A DNA stretch of 64,000 nucleotides from Prosthecobacter debontii (GCA_945862245.1 CAMAXN010000006.1:1-64000), one strand, 5' to 3'; numbered from the stretch's first letter, positions 52,280-63,527 are shown. The notes: generated from the sequence alone by a model not told the origin. Made by a program: numbers and translations.

Positions 52280-53788
52280 TTAGGGGGCGGGTAGACTGAT
52301 GCGAATGGATGAACCGCTTCGAACTACATTGAAGCTAATGGGTTTAATTGCAGCGGACGCTAAGAGATGCTGGTAAAATTCTCTGGAGCTAGAGATATGC
52401 ATGTTGTTTAGGCTCACAATCAGATCACCGGGTTGCATTATACCGGCGGCTCGACTACTAGCAAAGATGCGTGTAACAAGCACTCCGCTGTTGTCGAACG
52501 CGCGTTCTTCATCTGTGAGATTTCTAACCTCTATTCCAATATTTCGAAGCATCTCTATATTGTCTTTGGTCTCTTGATTCATTGTAATTTCCGAATAGAC
52601 AGGTGGAGAAATTGCTTCCGTGATTGATGCCTCAAGATTTAAAAATTGACCTTTTCTCCAGACAGCAATTTTTACTTTTTTGCCAATTTTGGATCGCTGT
52701 ACAAGTGTAATGAGATGTTCCGTATCCCTGACGAATTCATCGTCGTACGCGACGACAACATCGCCTGATTTGAGTCCCGCTAGATCAGCAGGAGCGCCAT
52801 AGGTAGTGTCTAGAACAGCACAACCGCCGTTTTTTATGTAGTTGAGCTCGAGGCGCACTGCCGAGTCTAGATCTCGCATTTGTACGCCGAGATAACCGCG
52901 AATTGGGCGTCCTCGCTTTATAATTTGTTCGAGCGCGTCGTTAACTTCATTGGAGGGAATGGAAAAACCAACACCTTGGAATCCAGGGTTTTTCAAGTCT
53001 CGACTATAAATAGCAACATTAATTCCAATGATTTCTCCTTTGATATTTACGAGTGGCCCACCGGAATTACCGGGATTGATAGCAGCGTCAGTTTGAAAAA
53101 GATCCCGCTGGTTATCGGAGAGCGAGCGTTCTTTGGCAGAGATGATTCCTTGAGTGACGGTTTCTCCTAAGCCGAAAGAGTTTCCCACTGCGAAGACAAG
53201 CTGTCCTACCTCAACTTGGGACGAATCACCGATCTTGAGGGGAATAAAAGATTCGTTTGAGTCGATTTTAATAACCGCGATGTCTAACAGCTTGTCTTCA
53301 CCAATCATGGTTGCTCCATAGGTTTTTCCGCCATGTAAGGTGATGCGGATTTTTTTTTGTCCAGCTACGACGTGGTAATTCGTTATTATATGGCCCTCTT
53401 TACTAACTATCACCCCAGAACCCTGTCCTTGTGTGGCGTAACTGCGAATGTCTGTTTGTCCGAAGAAACCCATCAGTTTCTCTGTGCGTATTCCTGCGGT
53501 GTCTATACTAACAACTGATGGCACTACCGCCTTAGTGAGGCGCGCGTATTCTTGGTTGAGGCGGGAAATCATCTCCACATCACTTAGCTTCAATGCAGAC
53601 TTGTTAATAGGAGTGAAAGCTTCTGGGTAGTTCGCCGCTCTGTTCTTCAGGAAAGCAGGGATCAAGGTATTGAAACTACCGTCATTTCGCCAAACTCGCA
53701 GCGTCGCCACGAGAAAGAAAAAAACGACAAAGATGATAAGTAATAAAAAGAAGCGTTTATAAGTGGACAGCATGAGTAAACGAACCAT
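52280..53788 (-). CDS. HtrA/DegP-like envelope serine protease with PDZ domains
   Basis: A 502-residue protein anchored by an N-terminal helix (FFLLLIIFVVFFFLVATL). The trypsin-like domain has His139 (TNYHVVAG), Asp169 (LLDIAVIKI) and Ser242 (NPGNSGGPL). It is followed by a PDZ domain (GYLGVQMRDLDSAV, then ADLAGLKSGDVVVAYD) and a second PDZ near the C-terminus (VTRIFASSRAAGIMQPGDLI). DegS/HtrA-like quality-control proteases have this form. The gene is clearly more AT-rich than most of the window. Starts at 53773 or 53827 are alternatives. Confidence 0.93.
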   Translation of the reverse strand: MVRLLMLSTYKRFFLLLIIFVVFFFLVATLRVWRNDGSFNTLIPAFLKNRAANYPEAFTPINKSALKLSDVEMISRLNQEYARLTKAVVPSVVSIDTAGIRTEKLMGFFGQTDIRSYATQGQGSGVIVSKEGHIITNYHVVAGQKKIRITLHGGKTYGATMIGEDKLLDIAVIKIDSNESFIPLKIGDSSQVEVGQLVFAVGNSFGLGETVTQGIISAKERSLSDNQRDLFQTDAAINPGNSGGPLVNIKGEIIGINVAIYSRDLKNPGFQGVGFSIPSNEVNDALEQIIKRGRPIRGYLGVQMRDLDSAVRLELNYIKNGGCAVLDTTYGAPADLAGLKSGDVVVAYDDEFVRDTEHLITLVQRSKIGKKVKIAVWRKGQFLNLEASITEAISPPVYSEITMNQETKDNIEMLRNIGIEVRNLTDEERAFDNSGVLVTRIFASSRAAGIMQPGDLIVSLNNMHISSSREFYQHLLASAAIKPISFNVVRSGSSIRISLPAP

Positions 53789-54087
53789 GTAGAAAATAAA
53801 ATATTTGGCAGTAATTCCAAGTGTCAAAAATATGTTTGTTGTTCCTGTATGAAGGATATTCTGTTTTTTGACTCTATAAGATCTTAATCATAATCGTGTT
53901 AATAAGTCGCCAATATACTAGTTCCACGCTTTGGTTAGAAGCGTTCCACGTGACGGATAACTTCATGGTAGTGACGGGTAGCTGGGTCTAAACTAAGGTT
54001 ACTAAGGTTATCCCAAATGAATACCTATAATAAATCACTGGTTTTTGGGGCTTTATTCACAGCTTGTTATTGGAGAGTGTAGCGCTG
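53789..54087. other. Intergenic region between the HtrA-like gene and the SDR gene
   Basis: About 300 AT-rich bases that must hold divergent promoters. A 9-base direct repeat CTAAGGTTA occurs twice in tandem near 53993-54010. No gene or RNA recognised. Confidence 0.4.
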
Positions 54088-54735
54088 TTGAAACGCGCGG
54101 TCATTACAGGAGGTACAGGTGGTCTGGGAAAGGCGATAGCCCTTGAGTTTACAGAAAATGGTTGGGAAGTCATGGCGCTTGGGCGGAGTGATCTAAATCT
54201 GGCTCATGATAAGTCAGTGACACAATTTTTCGAGCGTAACCCTTGTGATCTTTTGGTCTGTTGTGCCGGCATCATCGAAGATGTTCCTTTATCGCGCATG
54301 GTGGAAGGGCAGTGGGATGAGGTTATCGATGTTAATTTCAAGGCAGCGGCTCGCTGTGCCGCTGCAGTAATACCAGGCATGCTTGCGAATGGACGTGGAC
54401 ATGTAGTTTTTATCTCGAGCTACGCGGCGCTGCACCCTGCCGTGGGGCAAGCTGCTTATGGTACAGCGAAGGCTGCGCTGTTCGGACTGGTGCAAGAGTT
54501 GGCTGAAAGGCATAGCTGCACCGGCTTGAGGTTCAATGTGGTTTTGCCGGGCTTTTTGGAGACGCCAATGACCGAAGCAATTTCTAAAAAGAGAAAAGAG
54601 GCAATCCGCGAATCGCACTGTATTGGCGAGTTCAATACGAAGGAGGCGGCTGCGGGATTCATAAGGTTTCTCGATGAAAAGTTGCGGTTCACATCGGGAC
54701 AGGTGTTTTCGCTAGATAGCCGTTTATGTGGATGA
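54088..54735 (+). CDS. SDR family oxidoreductase (FabG-like)
   Basis: A 215-residue short-chain dehydrogenase. The NAD(P) loop is AVITGGTGGLGKAIALEF. Then LVCCAGI, the catalytic Ser/Tyr/Lys in VVFISSYAALHPAVGQAAYG and TAKAALFGLV, and LRFNVVLPGFLETPM follow. This is FabG-like but shorter than FabG (about 245 aa), mostly in the loop before the C-terminus. I prefer TTG at 54088, preceded by GGAG eleven bases earlier, because the protein then begins KRAVITGG; a TTG at 54064 is possible. The substrate is unknown. tRNA-Arg lies 80 bases downstream. Confidence 0.9.
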   Translation: MKRAVITGGTGGLGKAIALEFTENGWEVMALGRSDLNLAHDKSVTQFFERNPCDLLVCCAGIIEDVPLSRMVEGQWDEVIDVNFKAAARCAAAVIPGMLANGRGHVVFISSYAALHPAVGQAAYGTAKAALFGLVQELAERHSCTGLRFNVVLPGFLETPMTEAISKKRKEAIRESHCIGEFNTKEAAAGFIRFLDEKLRFTSGQVFSLDSRLCG

Positions 54736-54760
54736 TTTGGTAGATAAATCAACGATATCC

Positions 54761-54789
54761 TTGACACAACGACCTTGTTTGTGGTTTTT
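54761..54789 (+). promoter_or_regulatory. Candidate tRNA-Arg promoter
   Basis: A perfect TTGACA (54761-54766) is followed 17 bases later by GTTTTT, a poor -10. It lies about 27 bases before the mature tRNA 5' end, which is the expected distance. Confidence 0.35.
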
Positions 54790-54815
54790 TTCCCAGCCGC
54801 AGCTAACACGGTAAT

Positions 54816-54892
<77 letters not shown>

Positions 54893-54904
54893 CGTTTTTA
54901 CAAG

Positions 54905-54931
54905 CTCTCTGGCAACTACAGTTCCAGAGAG
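54905..54931. terminator. Hairpin between tRNA-Arg and the MBL-fold gene
   Basis: CTCTCTGG and CCAGAGAG make a perfect 8-bp stem with an 11-base loop. On the plus strand a T-run (ATTTTT) comes 10 bases later, and the stem sits between two converging units, so it may stop transcription in both directions. The T-run is not adjacent, so strength is uncertain. Confidence 0.5.
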
Positions 54932-54945
54932 ACTTTGCAGATTTT

Positions 54946-55986
54946 TCAGAAATCCCAGCGGTGTGACGAGGGTATCCACCTATAGCCTTTTCGGCCGTTG
55001 GTTGTCACGATGCCAAGGCCAGGCCATGGCAGGTGGAAGCCGTAAGCGAGTTCCTTCGTGGCTGCGATTTCCGCGAAAACCTTTTTGCGCGTTGCAACGG
55101 CGACCTGCGGGTGGTGGTCGAAATCGATGAACCAATTTGGGTCTTCGAACATTAGCACGTGGTTGTGCGCGAGGTCGGAGATGTGTAGTAGGGATTCGCC
55201 CCCAGACTTGATGCGGTAGATTGCGTGGCCGTCGGTGTGGCCCGGTGCCGCGAGTATGGTGATTGCGCCGCCGAGTATCTGGTCGCCGTCCTTGTGGATG
55301 ACGAGGTTTGGCTGAAGCGTTTCGAAGCAACCGCGGACATACGTGATCATGCTCTGTATATCATCATTACGGTGAGACTTCGTGAAATCGGGTTGCTTGG
55401 CGCGCCAGAAATCGAGTTCCTCGCGCAAAACGTGAACCGACGCGTTGGGGAAGAGAATTTTGCTGCCGCTGGTGAGTCCACCGATGTGGTCCATATGTGC
55501 GTGGCTTAGCAGGGCGTGTGTCACGTCGCCGAAGCTAATGTCGACGGAGTCCATAGCGTCTGCGAGCCAACCCCAGTCCGTATTAGCGTGCGGGCCGAAG
55601 CCGGCGTCTATTATGATGATTTCCTTGCCATACCGGAGCAGTAGGATGTTGATGTATAGAGTCATATCGTCGGGACGCTCGCCGAGAGCTACCAAAGCTT
55701 TTGACATCTCGGCCTGTTGGGCAGGGGGCCACATCTTTTTCGTAACACCCTGTTTGAAGGTTCCGTATCCGTCGCTGATCGACCAAGCCTCGAAGTCGCC
55801 GATTCTGAATTGGTAGATGTAAGGATTCAGTATTGTTTTCTTCTCGATCGGGTTGCCAGCGGCGTCGGTAGCGGTTTGAGCCGCGCTGAGCGCGGTGGGC
55901 ATGCCTAGAGCAGCGAAGGCTGTGCCGAGACTGCTGAAAAATTGTCTGCGGGAGTTTACGGGATCATTATTTTCCATAAGGTTCAT
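54946..55986 (-). CDS. Tat-exported metallo-beta-lactamase-fold hydrolase
   Basis: A 346-residue protein. The twin-arginine signal NSRRQFFSSLGTAFAALGMP marks export of a folded metalloprotein. The MBL fold follows: IIIIDAGFGPHANTDWGWLA, the zinc motif HAHMDHIGG, and ILAAPGHTDGHAIYRI with another His ligand. SDLAHNHVLMFEDPNW supplies Asp/His further on. It resembles the lactonase/phosphodiesterase-like MBL proteins of environmental bacteria; substrate unknown. The first in-frame ATG (55986) and one at 55977 are both possible. Confidence 0.92.
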   Translation of the reverse strand: MNLMENNDPVNSRRQFFSSLGTAFAALGMPTALSAAQTATDAAGNPIEKKTILNPYIYQFRIGDFEAWSISDGYGTFKQGVTKKMWPPAQQAEMSKALVALGERPDDMTLYINILLLRYGKEIIIIDAGFGPHANTDWGWLADAMDSVDISFGDVTHALLSHAHMDHIGGLTSGSKILFPNASVHVLREELDFWRAKQPDFTKSHRNDDIQSMITYVRGCFETLQPNLVIHKDGDQILGGAITILAAPGHTDGHAIYRIKSGGESLLHISDLAHNHVLMFEDPNWFIDFDHHPQVAVATRKKVFAEIAATKELAYGFHLPWPGLGIVTTNGRKGYRWIPSSHRWDF

Positions 55987-56136
55987 ACGTGAGGTTTATG
56001 GGTAAGGTTTCGTCGTACAACTCAAATAGGTATCAGGCAAAGTGATGGGTTTTGCCGGATCGCGGAGCAGGTTGTCGTGAGGATCGGACTCAGACTTTTC
56101 TCGACGGCTCGCAGTTTCCAAGAATAATAGTGTTCG

Positions 56137-57090
56137 ATGCGCTTGGCAAAAGTTTCCGGGATTTTAACGGCTGGGTTTCCGCTGTGGCTGCTATTGGGCT
56201 GCGCGTGGGCATGGGGGAGGCCGGATGATTGGGCGTGGTTCAGGCCGTATATTTCCATCGCGCTCGGGGTGGTGATGCTCGGCATGGGGCTGACTCTGCG
56301 TTTTTCCGATTTCGCGGCGGTTCTTAAAGATCCGAAGCGGATTGCGCTGGGGGTGTTCGCGCAATTCCTGATCATGCCGTTGCTCGGTTGGTCGCTGGCG
56401 AAGGCGTTCCAGCTGGAGGCGGGTCTCGCGCTCGGCCTGATCCTCGTCGCCTGCTGTCCTGGCGGCACGGTATCGAATGTGATTTGCCACCTCGCCCGCG
56501 CAAATGTACCGCTCAGTGTGCTGATGACGATGACATCTACCATGACTGCAGTATTTGCGACCCCGTGGCTAACGCGCTGGCTGGCGGGGGCGTGGATGCC
56601 GGTGGATGCGTTCGCACTTTTCAAATCCATGGTCATCGTGGTGCTGCTGCCGCTGCTGCTTGGTATCGCGGTGAACACACTGCTGGGAAAAATGAGGGAT
56701 GCGCGGAAGGCGCGTGAATGGATCGATGCGCTTGGGCCACTGGTTAGCGCGTTGGTGGTAGTGGCGATCGTTGGCTGCATCGTGGCGGGGGAAAAGGACA
56801 AGATTGCGATGGCGGCGGGGCCGCTTTTCATGTCCGTGTTCCTGCTGCACGGCTGCGGTTTTTTCCTCGGTTACTTTTTCGCAAAACTCGCCGGCTGCGG
56901 CGAGAGCCTGCGCCGCACGATTTCCATCGAGGTGGGCATGCAGAACAGCGGCCTCGGCGCGGCGCTCGCGTCGAAACATTTCCCGCAGATCGCGATGGCC
57001 CCTGTCCCTGCGGCGATTTCCGCCGTATTCCATAGTATCATTGGAAGTTGTCTCGCGGCTTGGTGGCGGAAAAGAGGAGAAGATTCCTGA
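56137..57090 (+). CDS. Bile acid:sodium symporter (BASS) family transporter
   Basis: A 317-residue membrane protein with about ten helices. Signature blocks are MLGMGLTLRFSDFAAVLKDP and LGLILVACCPGGTVSNVICH, where 'CCPGGxxSN' binds Na+ and substrate in ASBT-like carriers. GMQNSGLGAALASKHF follows near the end. These are standard BASS/ArsB-P motifs of the bacterial subfamily that moves organic acids or bile-acid-like compounds. The start has no strong ribosome site. It converges with carB. Confidence 0.92.
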   Translation: MRLAKVSGILTAGFPLWLLLGCAWAWGRPDDWAWFRPYISIALGVVMLGMGLTLRFSDFAAVLKDPKRIALGVFAQFLIMPLLGWSLAKAFQLEAGLALGLILVACCPGGTVSNVICHLARANVPLSVLMTMTSTMTAVFATPWLTRWLAGAWMPVDAFALFKSMVIVVLLPLLLGIAVNTLLGKMRDARKAREWIDALGPLVSALVVVAIVGCIVAGEKDKIAMAAGPLFMSVFLLHGCGFFLGYFFAKLAGCGESLRRTISIEVGMQNSGLGAALASKHFPQIAMAPVPAAISAVFHSIIGSCLAAWWRKRGEDS

Positions 57091-57096
57091 TCGGGT

Positions 57097-60000
57097 TCAG
57101 GAGTGATACTCTTGGATGCTTTGTACGGTGAGCTCGCGCTCCTTGAGTGAGCGTATGGCCTTCACGCTGGCTTCGGCTGCGGAGAGGTTTGTAGCATGGG
57201 AGATTTTTTGTGCGATGGCGGTGGAGCGGATCAGGATCTCGTCGGCGCGGGACTCGTGGGTGGCGGGGGTGTTGATGAGGAAATGGATCTCGTTGTTCTT
57301 CATCATGTCGATGATATTGGGGCGCGCCTGCTCGAGCACTTTGTATACGCGGTCGGCGGGGATGCAGGCCTTGGCGAGCTTGGCGAGAGTGCCGCCGGTG
57401 GAGACGATACGGAAGCCGAGTTCGTACAGATCGCGTGCGACGGCGACGGCGCGGTCCTTGTCGCGGTCGGAGACGGAGAGGAAAACGGTGCCTTGCGTGG
57501 GCAGTGGGTTGAAGGCAGCCATCTGTGATTTTGCGTAGGCCATGCCCCAGTCCATGTCGATACCCATGACCTCGCCTGTGGATTTCATTTCAGGGCCAAG
57601 CACGATGTCGATGCCGGGGAAGCGATTCCATGGGAAGACGGCTTCCTTTACGGAAAAATGTAGAGGGATGATGGTTTCGGTGTAGCCGAGCTCCTTGAGC
57701 TTGTGACCGAGCATGACCTTGGCGGCGAGCTTGGCGAGGGATACGCCGGTGGCTTTGCAAACGAAGGGCACTGTGCGAGACGCGCGCGGGTTGACCTCTA
57801 TAACGTAGAGTTGCTCGTCCTTCACAGCGAATTGGATGTTCATCAGGCCGATGACTTTAAGTTCGTGTGCGAGTTCTTTTGCGGCGCGTATGATCTCTGC
57901 TTTGATTTCTTCCGAAAGGGAGAAAGCAGGGATGACGCAGGCGGAGTCACCAGAGTGGATGCCAGCCTGCTCGATGTGTTGCATGATGGCGCCGACCACC
58001 GAAGTTTCGCCGTCGGAGATGCAATCTACATCGACTTCGGCGGCGTTGTCGAGGAAACGATCTACGAGCACGGGGCGCTCCGGCGAGGCAGTGACGGCCT
58101 CGCTCATGTAGCGGGAAAGTTCAGCATCGCAATACACGATCATCATCGCACGGCCGCCGAGCACGAACGACGGGCGGACGAGGACAGGGTAGCCGATGCG
58201 GTTGGCTACGGATAGAGCCTCTGCCTCGTTGGTGGCAGTGCCAGCCTCAGCTTGCTTAAGTTTAAGTTTATCTAACAGGGCAGAGAAAAATTTTCGGTCT
58301 TCGGCCTGCTCGATGGATTTCGGCGAGGTGCCGATGATGGGGACGCCGTGGCGTTCGAGGTCAGCGGCGAGGTTTAGTGGTGTCTGCCCGCCAAACTGGA
58401 CAATAACGCCGTGAGGTTTTTCTTGGTCGCAGATGTTTAGCACGTCTTCTAGGGTGAGCGGCTCGAAGAATAGTTTGTCGGAAGTGTCGTAGTCGGTGGA
58501 GACGGTTTCTGGGTTTGAGTTCACCATGATAGCCTCGTAGCCGAGTTCTTTCACTGCGAAAGCGGCATGCACACAGCAGTAATCGAACTCGATGCCCTGC
58601 CCAATGCGGTTCGGCCCGCCACCCAAGATGATGATCTTTTTTTTGTCGGTTTCGCGGGCTTCATTCTCGTCGCCGTAGGTGGAGTAGAAATAAGGCGTGT
58701 AGGCTTCGAACTCCGCGGCGCAGGTATCGACAAGGCGGTAGGTGGGGATGATGCCTTTCTCCTTTCGCTCGGCACGGACAGCGTCTTCGTTCGTGCCCTT
58801 TGCCTTTGCTATCTGGCGGTCGGAGAAACCGAGTTTCTTGGCTCGCTTCAGATCGAGCGAGGCTAGCTGAATGCCTTCCTCCGCGATTTCTTGGAGGTGG
58901 CGCAGGAACCAAGGATCGATGTTGGAAAGACCGTTTATTTCCTCGAGCGTGAAGCCGTTTGTAAAGGCGGTCTGTAGCCAGGAAATGCGCTCCGCGTTGG
59001 GGATCTGGAGCTTTCGGGTGATTTCGTCCCGGGTAGGGTTGACGGGTTCCTTGCTATCGAAGCCGAAGCCCCAGCGGCCGGTTTCCAGCGAGCGCAAGCA
59101 CTTCTGCATAGATTCCTTGAAAGTGCGACCAATGGACATCGCCTCGCCTACGGATTTCATGGAAGTTGTAAGCACGGCGTTTGCCGTAGGAAATTTCTCG
59201 AAGGTGAAGCGCGGGATTTTCGTAACCACGTAATCTATAGTAGGCTCAAAAGAGGCGGGGGTTACGCGGGTGATATCGTTGGGAAGTTCATCTAGGGTGT
59301 AGCCTACGGCGAGTTTTGCGGCGATCTTGGCGATGGGGTAACCGGTGGCCTTTGAGGCCAGCGCAGAGGAGCGGGAGACACGCGGGTTCATCTCGATGAC
59401 GATCATGCGCCCGGTTTTCGGATCGGTGGCGAACTGGATGTTGGAGCCGCCCGTTTCCACTCCGATCTCGCGAATCACGGCGAAGGAGGCGTCGCGCATG
59501 ATCTGGTATTCGCGATCGGTCAGAGTTTGGATGGGCGCAACGGTGATGGAGTCTCCTGTATGGACGCCCATAGGATCGAGATTTTCGATCGAGCAGATGA
59601 CCACGCAGTTGTCGGCGCAGTCGCGCATGACCTCCATCTCGAATTCCTTCCAGCCGAGCAGGGACTCGTCGATGAGGACTTCGGACACAGGCGAGAGATC
59701 AAGGCCGCGATGGACGATTTCCTTGAACTCCTCTTTGTTGTAGGCGATGCCCCCGCCTTGACCGCCGAGTGTGAAAGCGGGTCGCACGATGAGTGGGAAC
59801 GTGCCGATTACTGCGGCCACTTTTTTAGCCTCCTCCATGGTGCGGGCGATGCCGGAGCGCGGCATGTCGAGGCCAATTTTTTCCATAGCTTCCTTGAAAA
59901 GATGGCGGTCTTCTCCCTTGTCGATGGCTCCGGCGTTCGCCCCGATCATGCGGACACCGTGCTTCTCAAGTGTGCCGGATTTGAAAAGTGACATGGAGGT

Positions 60001-60291
60001 GTTCAGCGCTGTCTGGCCGCCGAGCGTGGGAAGTAAGGCGTCGGGTTTCTCACGGATGATGATTTTCTCGACGATTTCGGGGGTGATAGGCTCGATGTAG
60101 GTCCGGTGCGCGAACTCCGGATCAGTCATGATTGTGGCGGGATTCGAATTGACTAGGATGACCTCGTATCCCTCCTCTTTTAGGGCTTTGCAGGCCTGGA
60201 CTCCGGAGTAGTCAAATTCACAACCTTGACCAATGACGATGGGGCCGGATCCGATGACGAGAATCTTCTTGAGTGAGGTGTCTTTAGGCAT
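57097..60291 (-). CDS. carB: Carbamoyl-phosphate synthase large subunit
   Basis: A 1064-residue enzyme that makes carbamoyl phosphate for pyrimidine and arginine synthesis from glutamine-derived ammonia. It has two ATP-grasp halves: [20 protein letters not shown] opens the first, and [20 protein letters not shown] opens the second (from about residue 555). [20 protein letters not shown] and [20 protein letters not shown] are the matching metal-binding blocks. The C-terminal allosteric MGS domain includes [20 protein letters not shown]. Length is normal (about 1070). carA is not beside it, although the two genes are usually adjacent. Confidence 0.98.
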   Translation of the reverse strand: MPKDTSLKKILVIGSGPIVIGQGCEFDYSGVQACKALKEEGYEVILVNSNPATIMTDPEFAHRTYIEPITPEIVEKIIIREKPDALLPTLGGQTALNTSMSLFKSGTLEKHGVRMIGANAGAIDKGEDRHLFKEAMEKIGLDMPRSGIARTMEEAKKVAAVIGTFPLIVRPAFTLGGQGGGIAYNKEEFKEIVHRGLDLSPVSEVLIDESLLGWKEFEMEVMRDCADNCVVICSIENLDPMGVHTGDSITVAPIQTLTDREYQIMRDASFAVIREIGVETGGSNIQFATDPKTGRMIVIEMNPRVSRSSALASKATGYPIAKIAAKLAVGYTLDELPNDITRVTPASFEPTIDYVVTKIPRFTFEKFPTANAVLTTSMKSVGEAMSIGRTFKESMQKCLRSLETGRWGFGFDSKEPVNPTRDEITRKLQIPNAERISWLQTAFTNGFTLEEINGLSNIDPWFLRHLQEIAEEGIQLASLDLKRAKKLGFSDRQIAKAKGTNEDAVRAERKEKGIIPTYRLVDTCAAEFEAYTPYFYSTYGDENEARETDKKKIIILGGGPNRIGQGIEFDYCCVHAAFAVKELGYEAIMVNSNPETVSTDYDTSDKLFFEPLTLEDVLNICDQEKPHGVIVQFGGQTPLNLAADLERHGVPIIGTSPKSIEQAEDRKFFSALLDKLKLKQAEAGTATNEAEALSVANRIGYPVLVRPSFVLGGRAMMIVYCDAELSRYMSEAVTASPERPVLVDRFLDNAAEVDVDCISDGETSVVGAIMQHIEQAGIHSGDSACVIPAFSLSEEIKAEIIRAAKELAHELKVIGLMNIQFAVKDEQLYVIEVNPRASRTVPFVCKATGVSLAKLAAKVMLGHKLKELGYTETIIPLHFSVKEAVFPWNRFPGIDIVLGPEMKSTGEVMGIDMDWGMAYAKSQMAAFNPLPTQGTVFLSVSDRDKDRAVAVARDLYELGFRIVSTGGTLAKLAKACIPADRVYKVLEQARPNIIDMMKNNEIHFLINTPATHESRADEILIRSTAIAQKISHATNLSAAEASVKAIRSLKERELTVQSIQEYHS

Positions 60292-60408
60292 GAGCGCGCG
60301 TGAGTTGCTTAAACTTTCAGGGATCTGGCAGGGGATGGCCGTTTTGTAAAGGCCAGGCGCAGCGAAAACGCTGAATAAGTAGTCAGAAATCCGGCCACTT
60401 GCGTTATC

Positions 60409-61278
60409 TCATTTCACATCGGCGAGCTTGCGGTTTAAATTGATTGATTTTCGCAATATTAGCATTACATGTATGATGCTTTGCTTTTTTTTGCTCAACT
60501 TTACGCATTTGGGATCTGAGCTGTTGCGGCTGATGTATTTGCCTACTTCCGTATAAATCTGGCGCATCTGAGTATCGATCAAAACCAGCTCGGCGCGCAG
60601 TGTAGAGATTTTTCGGTTGATATTCCCGACTTGCTGATAGTCATCGGAGCCGGATTCGCGCCGCTTTTTCTTGCGCAGCGTAATCTCGGCATCGATCTTA
60701 TCGATTTTTATATCTTCTGCAGCGATTTTTTCAGCCACTTCTTGGCGCTGTGATTTCAGCGCATCGAATTCGGATTTCAGCTGGAGAAGCTTGCTTGTCA
60801 TGTTTTCGAAATCCTCGGGATTGTTGGCACTCTCTTTACTAAGAATCTCCTGCTTAGATTTTATGCTTTCGTAGGCGCGACGTATGTCACTGGCTTTATT
60901 GACGATTTCATCGCGATGTTTTGCGAGTTCTTCCAGTAAGTTAAGGGCGCTCTGCCGCTCCTCGAGTAAATTCTGGAACAGCTCATTGGAAGTATCCGAA
61001 ATGCCTGCTTTTTCTTGATGAACTTCGGTAAGCTTTTGTTGGCATTCATCTAGCTCGGAAACGATGCGGGTGCGTTCATTGTTGAGCTTGCGCAGGTTCC
61101 AGTATTCGAGGGAAAGTCCCTCAATATTCTCAATATCCTCCCACAACTTCTTGCCGATGTAGGCTTCCGCCTCTTTCAACAGAAATGTCTCCTCGGCCAT
61201 CGCAGACATGTGTTTGTTTTTCCGGCGGTAGCCAAAGGCTTGAGCGAGGGTGTAAAAGAAATATCTAGTTGAGGTCAT
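60409..61278 (-). CDS. Coiled-coil protein, hypothetical
   Basis: A 289-residue protein with no enzyme motif. Residues about 45-250 are predicted long coiled coils with heptad patterns (NNERTRIVSELDECQQKLTE, MTSKLLQLKSEFDALKSQRQ, DAEITLRKKKRRE). The tail is strongly basic (KLSKKKQSIIHV). It starts 10 bases downstream of acs on the same strand, so it is probably in the acs transcript. No homologue recognised. A start at 61209 (MSAMAEETFLL) is also plausible. Confidence 0.75.
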   Translation of the reverse strand: MTSTRYFFYTLAQAFGYRRKNKHMSAMAEETFLLKEAEAYIGKKLWEDIENIEGLSLEYWNLRKLNNERTRIVSELDECQQKLTEVHQEKAGISDTSNELFQNLLEERQSALNLLEELAKHRDEIVNKASDIRRAYESIKSKQEILSKESANNPEDFENMTSKLLQLKSEFDALKSQRQEVAEKIAAEDIKIDKIDAEITLRKKKRRESGSDDYQQVGNINRKISTLRAELVLIDTQMRQIYTEVGKYISRNSSDPKCVKLSKKKQSIIHVMLILRKSINLNRKLADVK

Positions 61279-61287
61279 GTTTTTAAA

Positions 61288-63246
61288 TTATTTCTTAAGA
61301 AGCTCTTGGAGATTGTCTATCACGCTTATGTCCTCCAGCGTAGTGATACTTCCCGCGATGATGCCAGTAGTTACTAATTCCTTTAATAACCGCCGTATTA
61401 TTTTTCCTGAACGTGTTTTTGGCAAGGCGGGAGTGAAATGGATATCATCGGGCTTTGCGATAGCACCGATCACATGGCCAACGTGATTGCGTAATTCATT
61501 CCTCAGATCGGCGGAGCTTTCGTAGTCGAGTTTAAGGGTGACGAAAGCGGCAATGGCTTGGCCTTTTAGTTCGTGTGGGCGGCCAACGACCGCGGCTTCT
61601 GCGACGGCGGGGTGTGCGACAAGGGCACTTTCTATTTCGGCGGTGCCGAGGCGGTGGCCGGAGACGTTGAGCACGTCATCAAGGCGACCGATGATCCAGA
61701 AATTGCCTTTATTGTCGCGCCTGGCGCCATCGCCGGCCGTGTAAATGCCGGGGTAGTCGGAGAAATAGGTTTTCTTAAAGCGTGCCTTATCGCCGTAGAT
61801 CGTGCGGGTCATGGAAGGCCACGGCTTGCGTATCACGAGGCGGCCATCGACGTTAGGTGGACATTCTTTGCCGGTGTCGTCTAGGATGGCGGCGTCGATG
61901 CCGAAGAAGGGGCGGGTGGCGGTGCCGGGGATGCACGGTGTGGCGCCGGGGAGTGGGGAAATGAGAATTGCGCCAGTTTCAGTCTGCCACCAGGTATCGA
62001 CGACGGGGCAGCGGCCGCCACCGATTTTCTGGTGATACCAAGACCATGCCTCGGGATTGATTGGCTCACCGACGGAGCCGAGCAGGCGGAGGGATGAGAG
62101 GTCGTGTTTTTTTGGGAAATGGTCGCCGGCTTTGATAAAGGCGCGAATCGCTGTGGGAGCGGTGTAGAAAATGGTGACGCGGTGTTCCTCGATCATCTTC
62201 CAAAAGCGCCCGAAGTCCGGCTCGTTCGGTGCGCCTTCGTACATGACTTGGGTGACACCGTTGGCGAGCGGGCCATAAACGATGTAGGAGTGGCCTGTGA
62301 TCCAGCCGACATCGGCGGTGCACCAATAGACATCTTCATCGCGCATATCAAAGATGTACTTGCAGGTAGAGTAGGTGCCGGTGAGGTATCCGCCAGAGGT
62401 GTGGAGAATGCCTTTCGGTTTTCCGGTGGAGCCGGAGGTGTAGAGTATGAAAAGTGGATGCTCGGAATCGAAGCCCTTCGGCTCATGCTTCGCGGAAGCG
62501 GTTTCCATTTCCTCATGCCACCAGTGATCGCGGCCTTCCTTCATGGAAACTTCATTATCCGTGCGGCGGACTACGAAGATGTTACGGATTTTGTTGTATT
62601 TTTTCAAAGCCTCGTCCACTGCGGGCTTTAGAGATAATACCTTTCCCCGCCTCCAGCCACCATCGGCGGTGATGACGGCGATGGCTCCTGAGTCTTCGAG
62701 CCGGTCGAGGATGGCTTCGGAAGCAAAGCCGCCGAAGACTACATTGTGCACTGCACCAATACGCGCGCAGGCGAGCATGGCGATGGCAGCCTCAGGGATC
62801 ATCGGCATATAGATTAGGACGCGATCCTTCGATTTCACGCCGCGCGCGAGCATGACGTTGGCAAATTTGCACACCTCACGGTGGAGCTGGGAGTAGGTTA
62901 TGGTTCGTTTGTCGCCGGGCTCGCCCTCCCAGATGATCGCCGCTTTGTTCGCTCGCGGTCCGAAAGCGTGGCGGTCCACGCAGTTCTCCGCGACATTGAG
63001 TTTCCCGCCAAGGAACCACTCTACGTCGGGAGCCTTCCATTTTAGTACTTTGGAAAAGGGCTTTTGCCAGATCAGTTCCTTCGCCTGCGACGCCCAGAAT
63101 TTCTCAGGCTTCTCGATGGATTGTTTGTAAAGCTTCTCATACTCCGCCATCGATCCGATGCGGGCTTTCTTGGAAAACTCTTTCGAGGGTTTGCGGACGG
63201 CCGCAAGTTCGGCAGCGTGGTTGGTGGTAGCTTTTTTTGAGCTCAT
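61288..63246 (-). CDS. acs: Acetyl-CoA synthetase
   Basis: A 652-residue AMP-forming enzyme that makes acetyl-CoA from acetate, ATP and CoA. Blocks in order are [37 protein letters not shown], the AMP loop [20 protein letters not shown], and [15 protein letters not shown]. The hinge follows with [19 protein letters not shown]. The C-terminal [12 protein letters not shown] has Lys615, which is acetylated in other bacteria to switch the enzyme off; no acetyltransferase or deacetylase gene sits beside it. Length is normal. Confidence 0.98.
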   Translation of the reverse strand: MSSKKATTNHAAELAAVRKPSKEFSKKARIGSMAEYEKLYKQSIEKPEKFWASQAKELIWQKPFSKVLKWKAPDVEWFLGGKLNVAENCVDRHAFGPRANKAAIIWEGEPGDKRTITYSQLHREVCKFANVMLARGVKSKDRVLIYMPMIPEAAIAMLACARIGAVHNVVFGGFASEAILDRLEDSGAIAVITADGGWRRGKVLSLKPAVDEALKKYNKIRNIFVVRRTDNEVSMKEGRDHWWHEEMETASAKHEPKGFDSEHPLFILYTSGSTGKPKGILHTSGGYLTGTYSTCKYIFDMRDEDVYWCTADVGWITGHSYIVYGPLANGVTQVMYEGAPNEPDFGRFWKMIEEHRVTIFYTAPTAIRAFIKAGDHFPKKHDLSSLRLLGSVGEPINPEAWSWYHQKIGGGRCPVVDTWWQTETGAILISPLPGATPCIPGTATRPFFGIDAAILDDTGKECPPNVDGRLVIRKPWPSMTRTIYGDKARFKKTYFSDYPGIYTAGDGARRDNKGNFWIIGRLDDVLNVSGHRLGTAEIESALVAHPAVAEAAVVGRPHELKGQAIAAFVTLKLDYESSADLRNELRNHVGHVIGAIAKPDDIHFTPALPKTRSGKIIRRLLKELVTTGIIAGSITTLEDISVIDNLQELLKK

Positions 63247-63527
63247 TAGTTGAAACTCGTAGGAAGTTAGTGAGCCGCCGCGAAGTGAGCAATGGCGAAA
63301 AATAGTGTCATTGGCTTCGGCCTAGATGAGTAGATGTGGCTTATAAATTTATAGGGGTAACGCTGCCACGCTAGGGCTGAGCGGGAAAGGTGGGTCACAA
63401 GCTTGTTACACAATGCGCCGTCTTTGTAATCGCTAGGTACATGAAATAGATACGGGTCGCGCTCGCAGCGAACACACGCGTGTTGATTGTCAGGCAATAC
63501 CGACTGATCGGCTGCTAAAAAACCTTT

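Noticed and set aside
60292-60408. A possible regulatory leader before carB
   Set aside because: It has no visible repeats of a PyrR-type fold, uridine-rich attenuator or Arg box that could be supported by eye.
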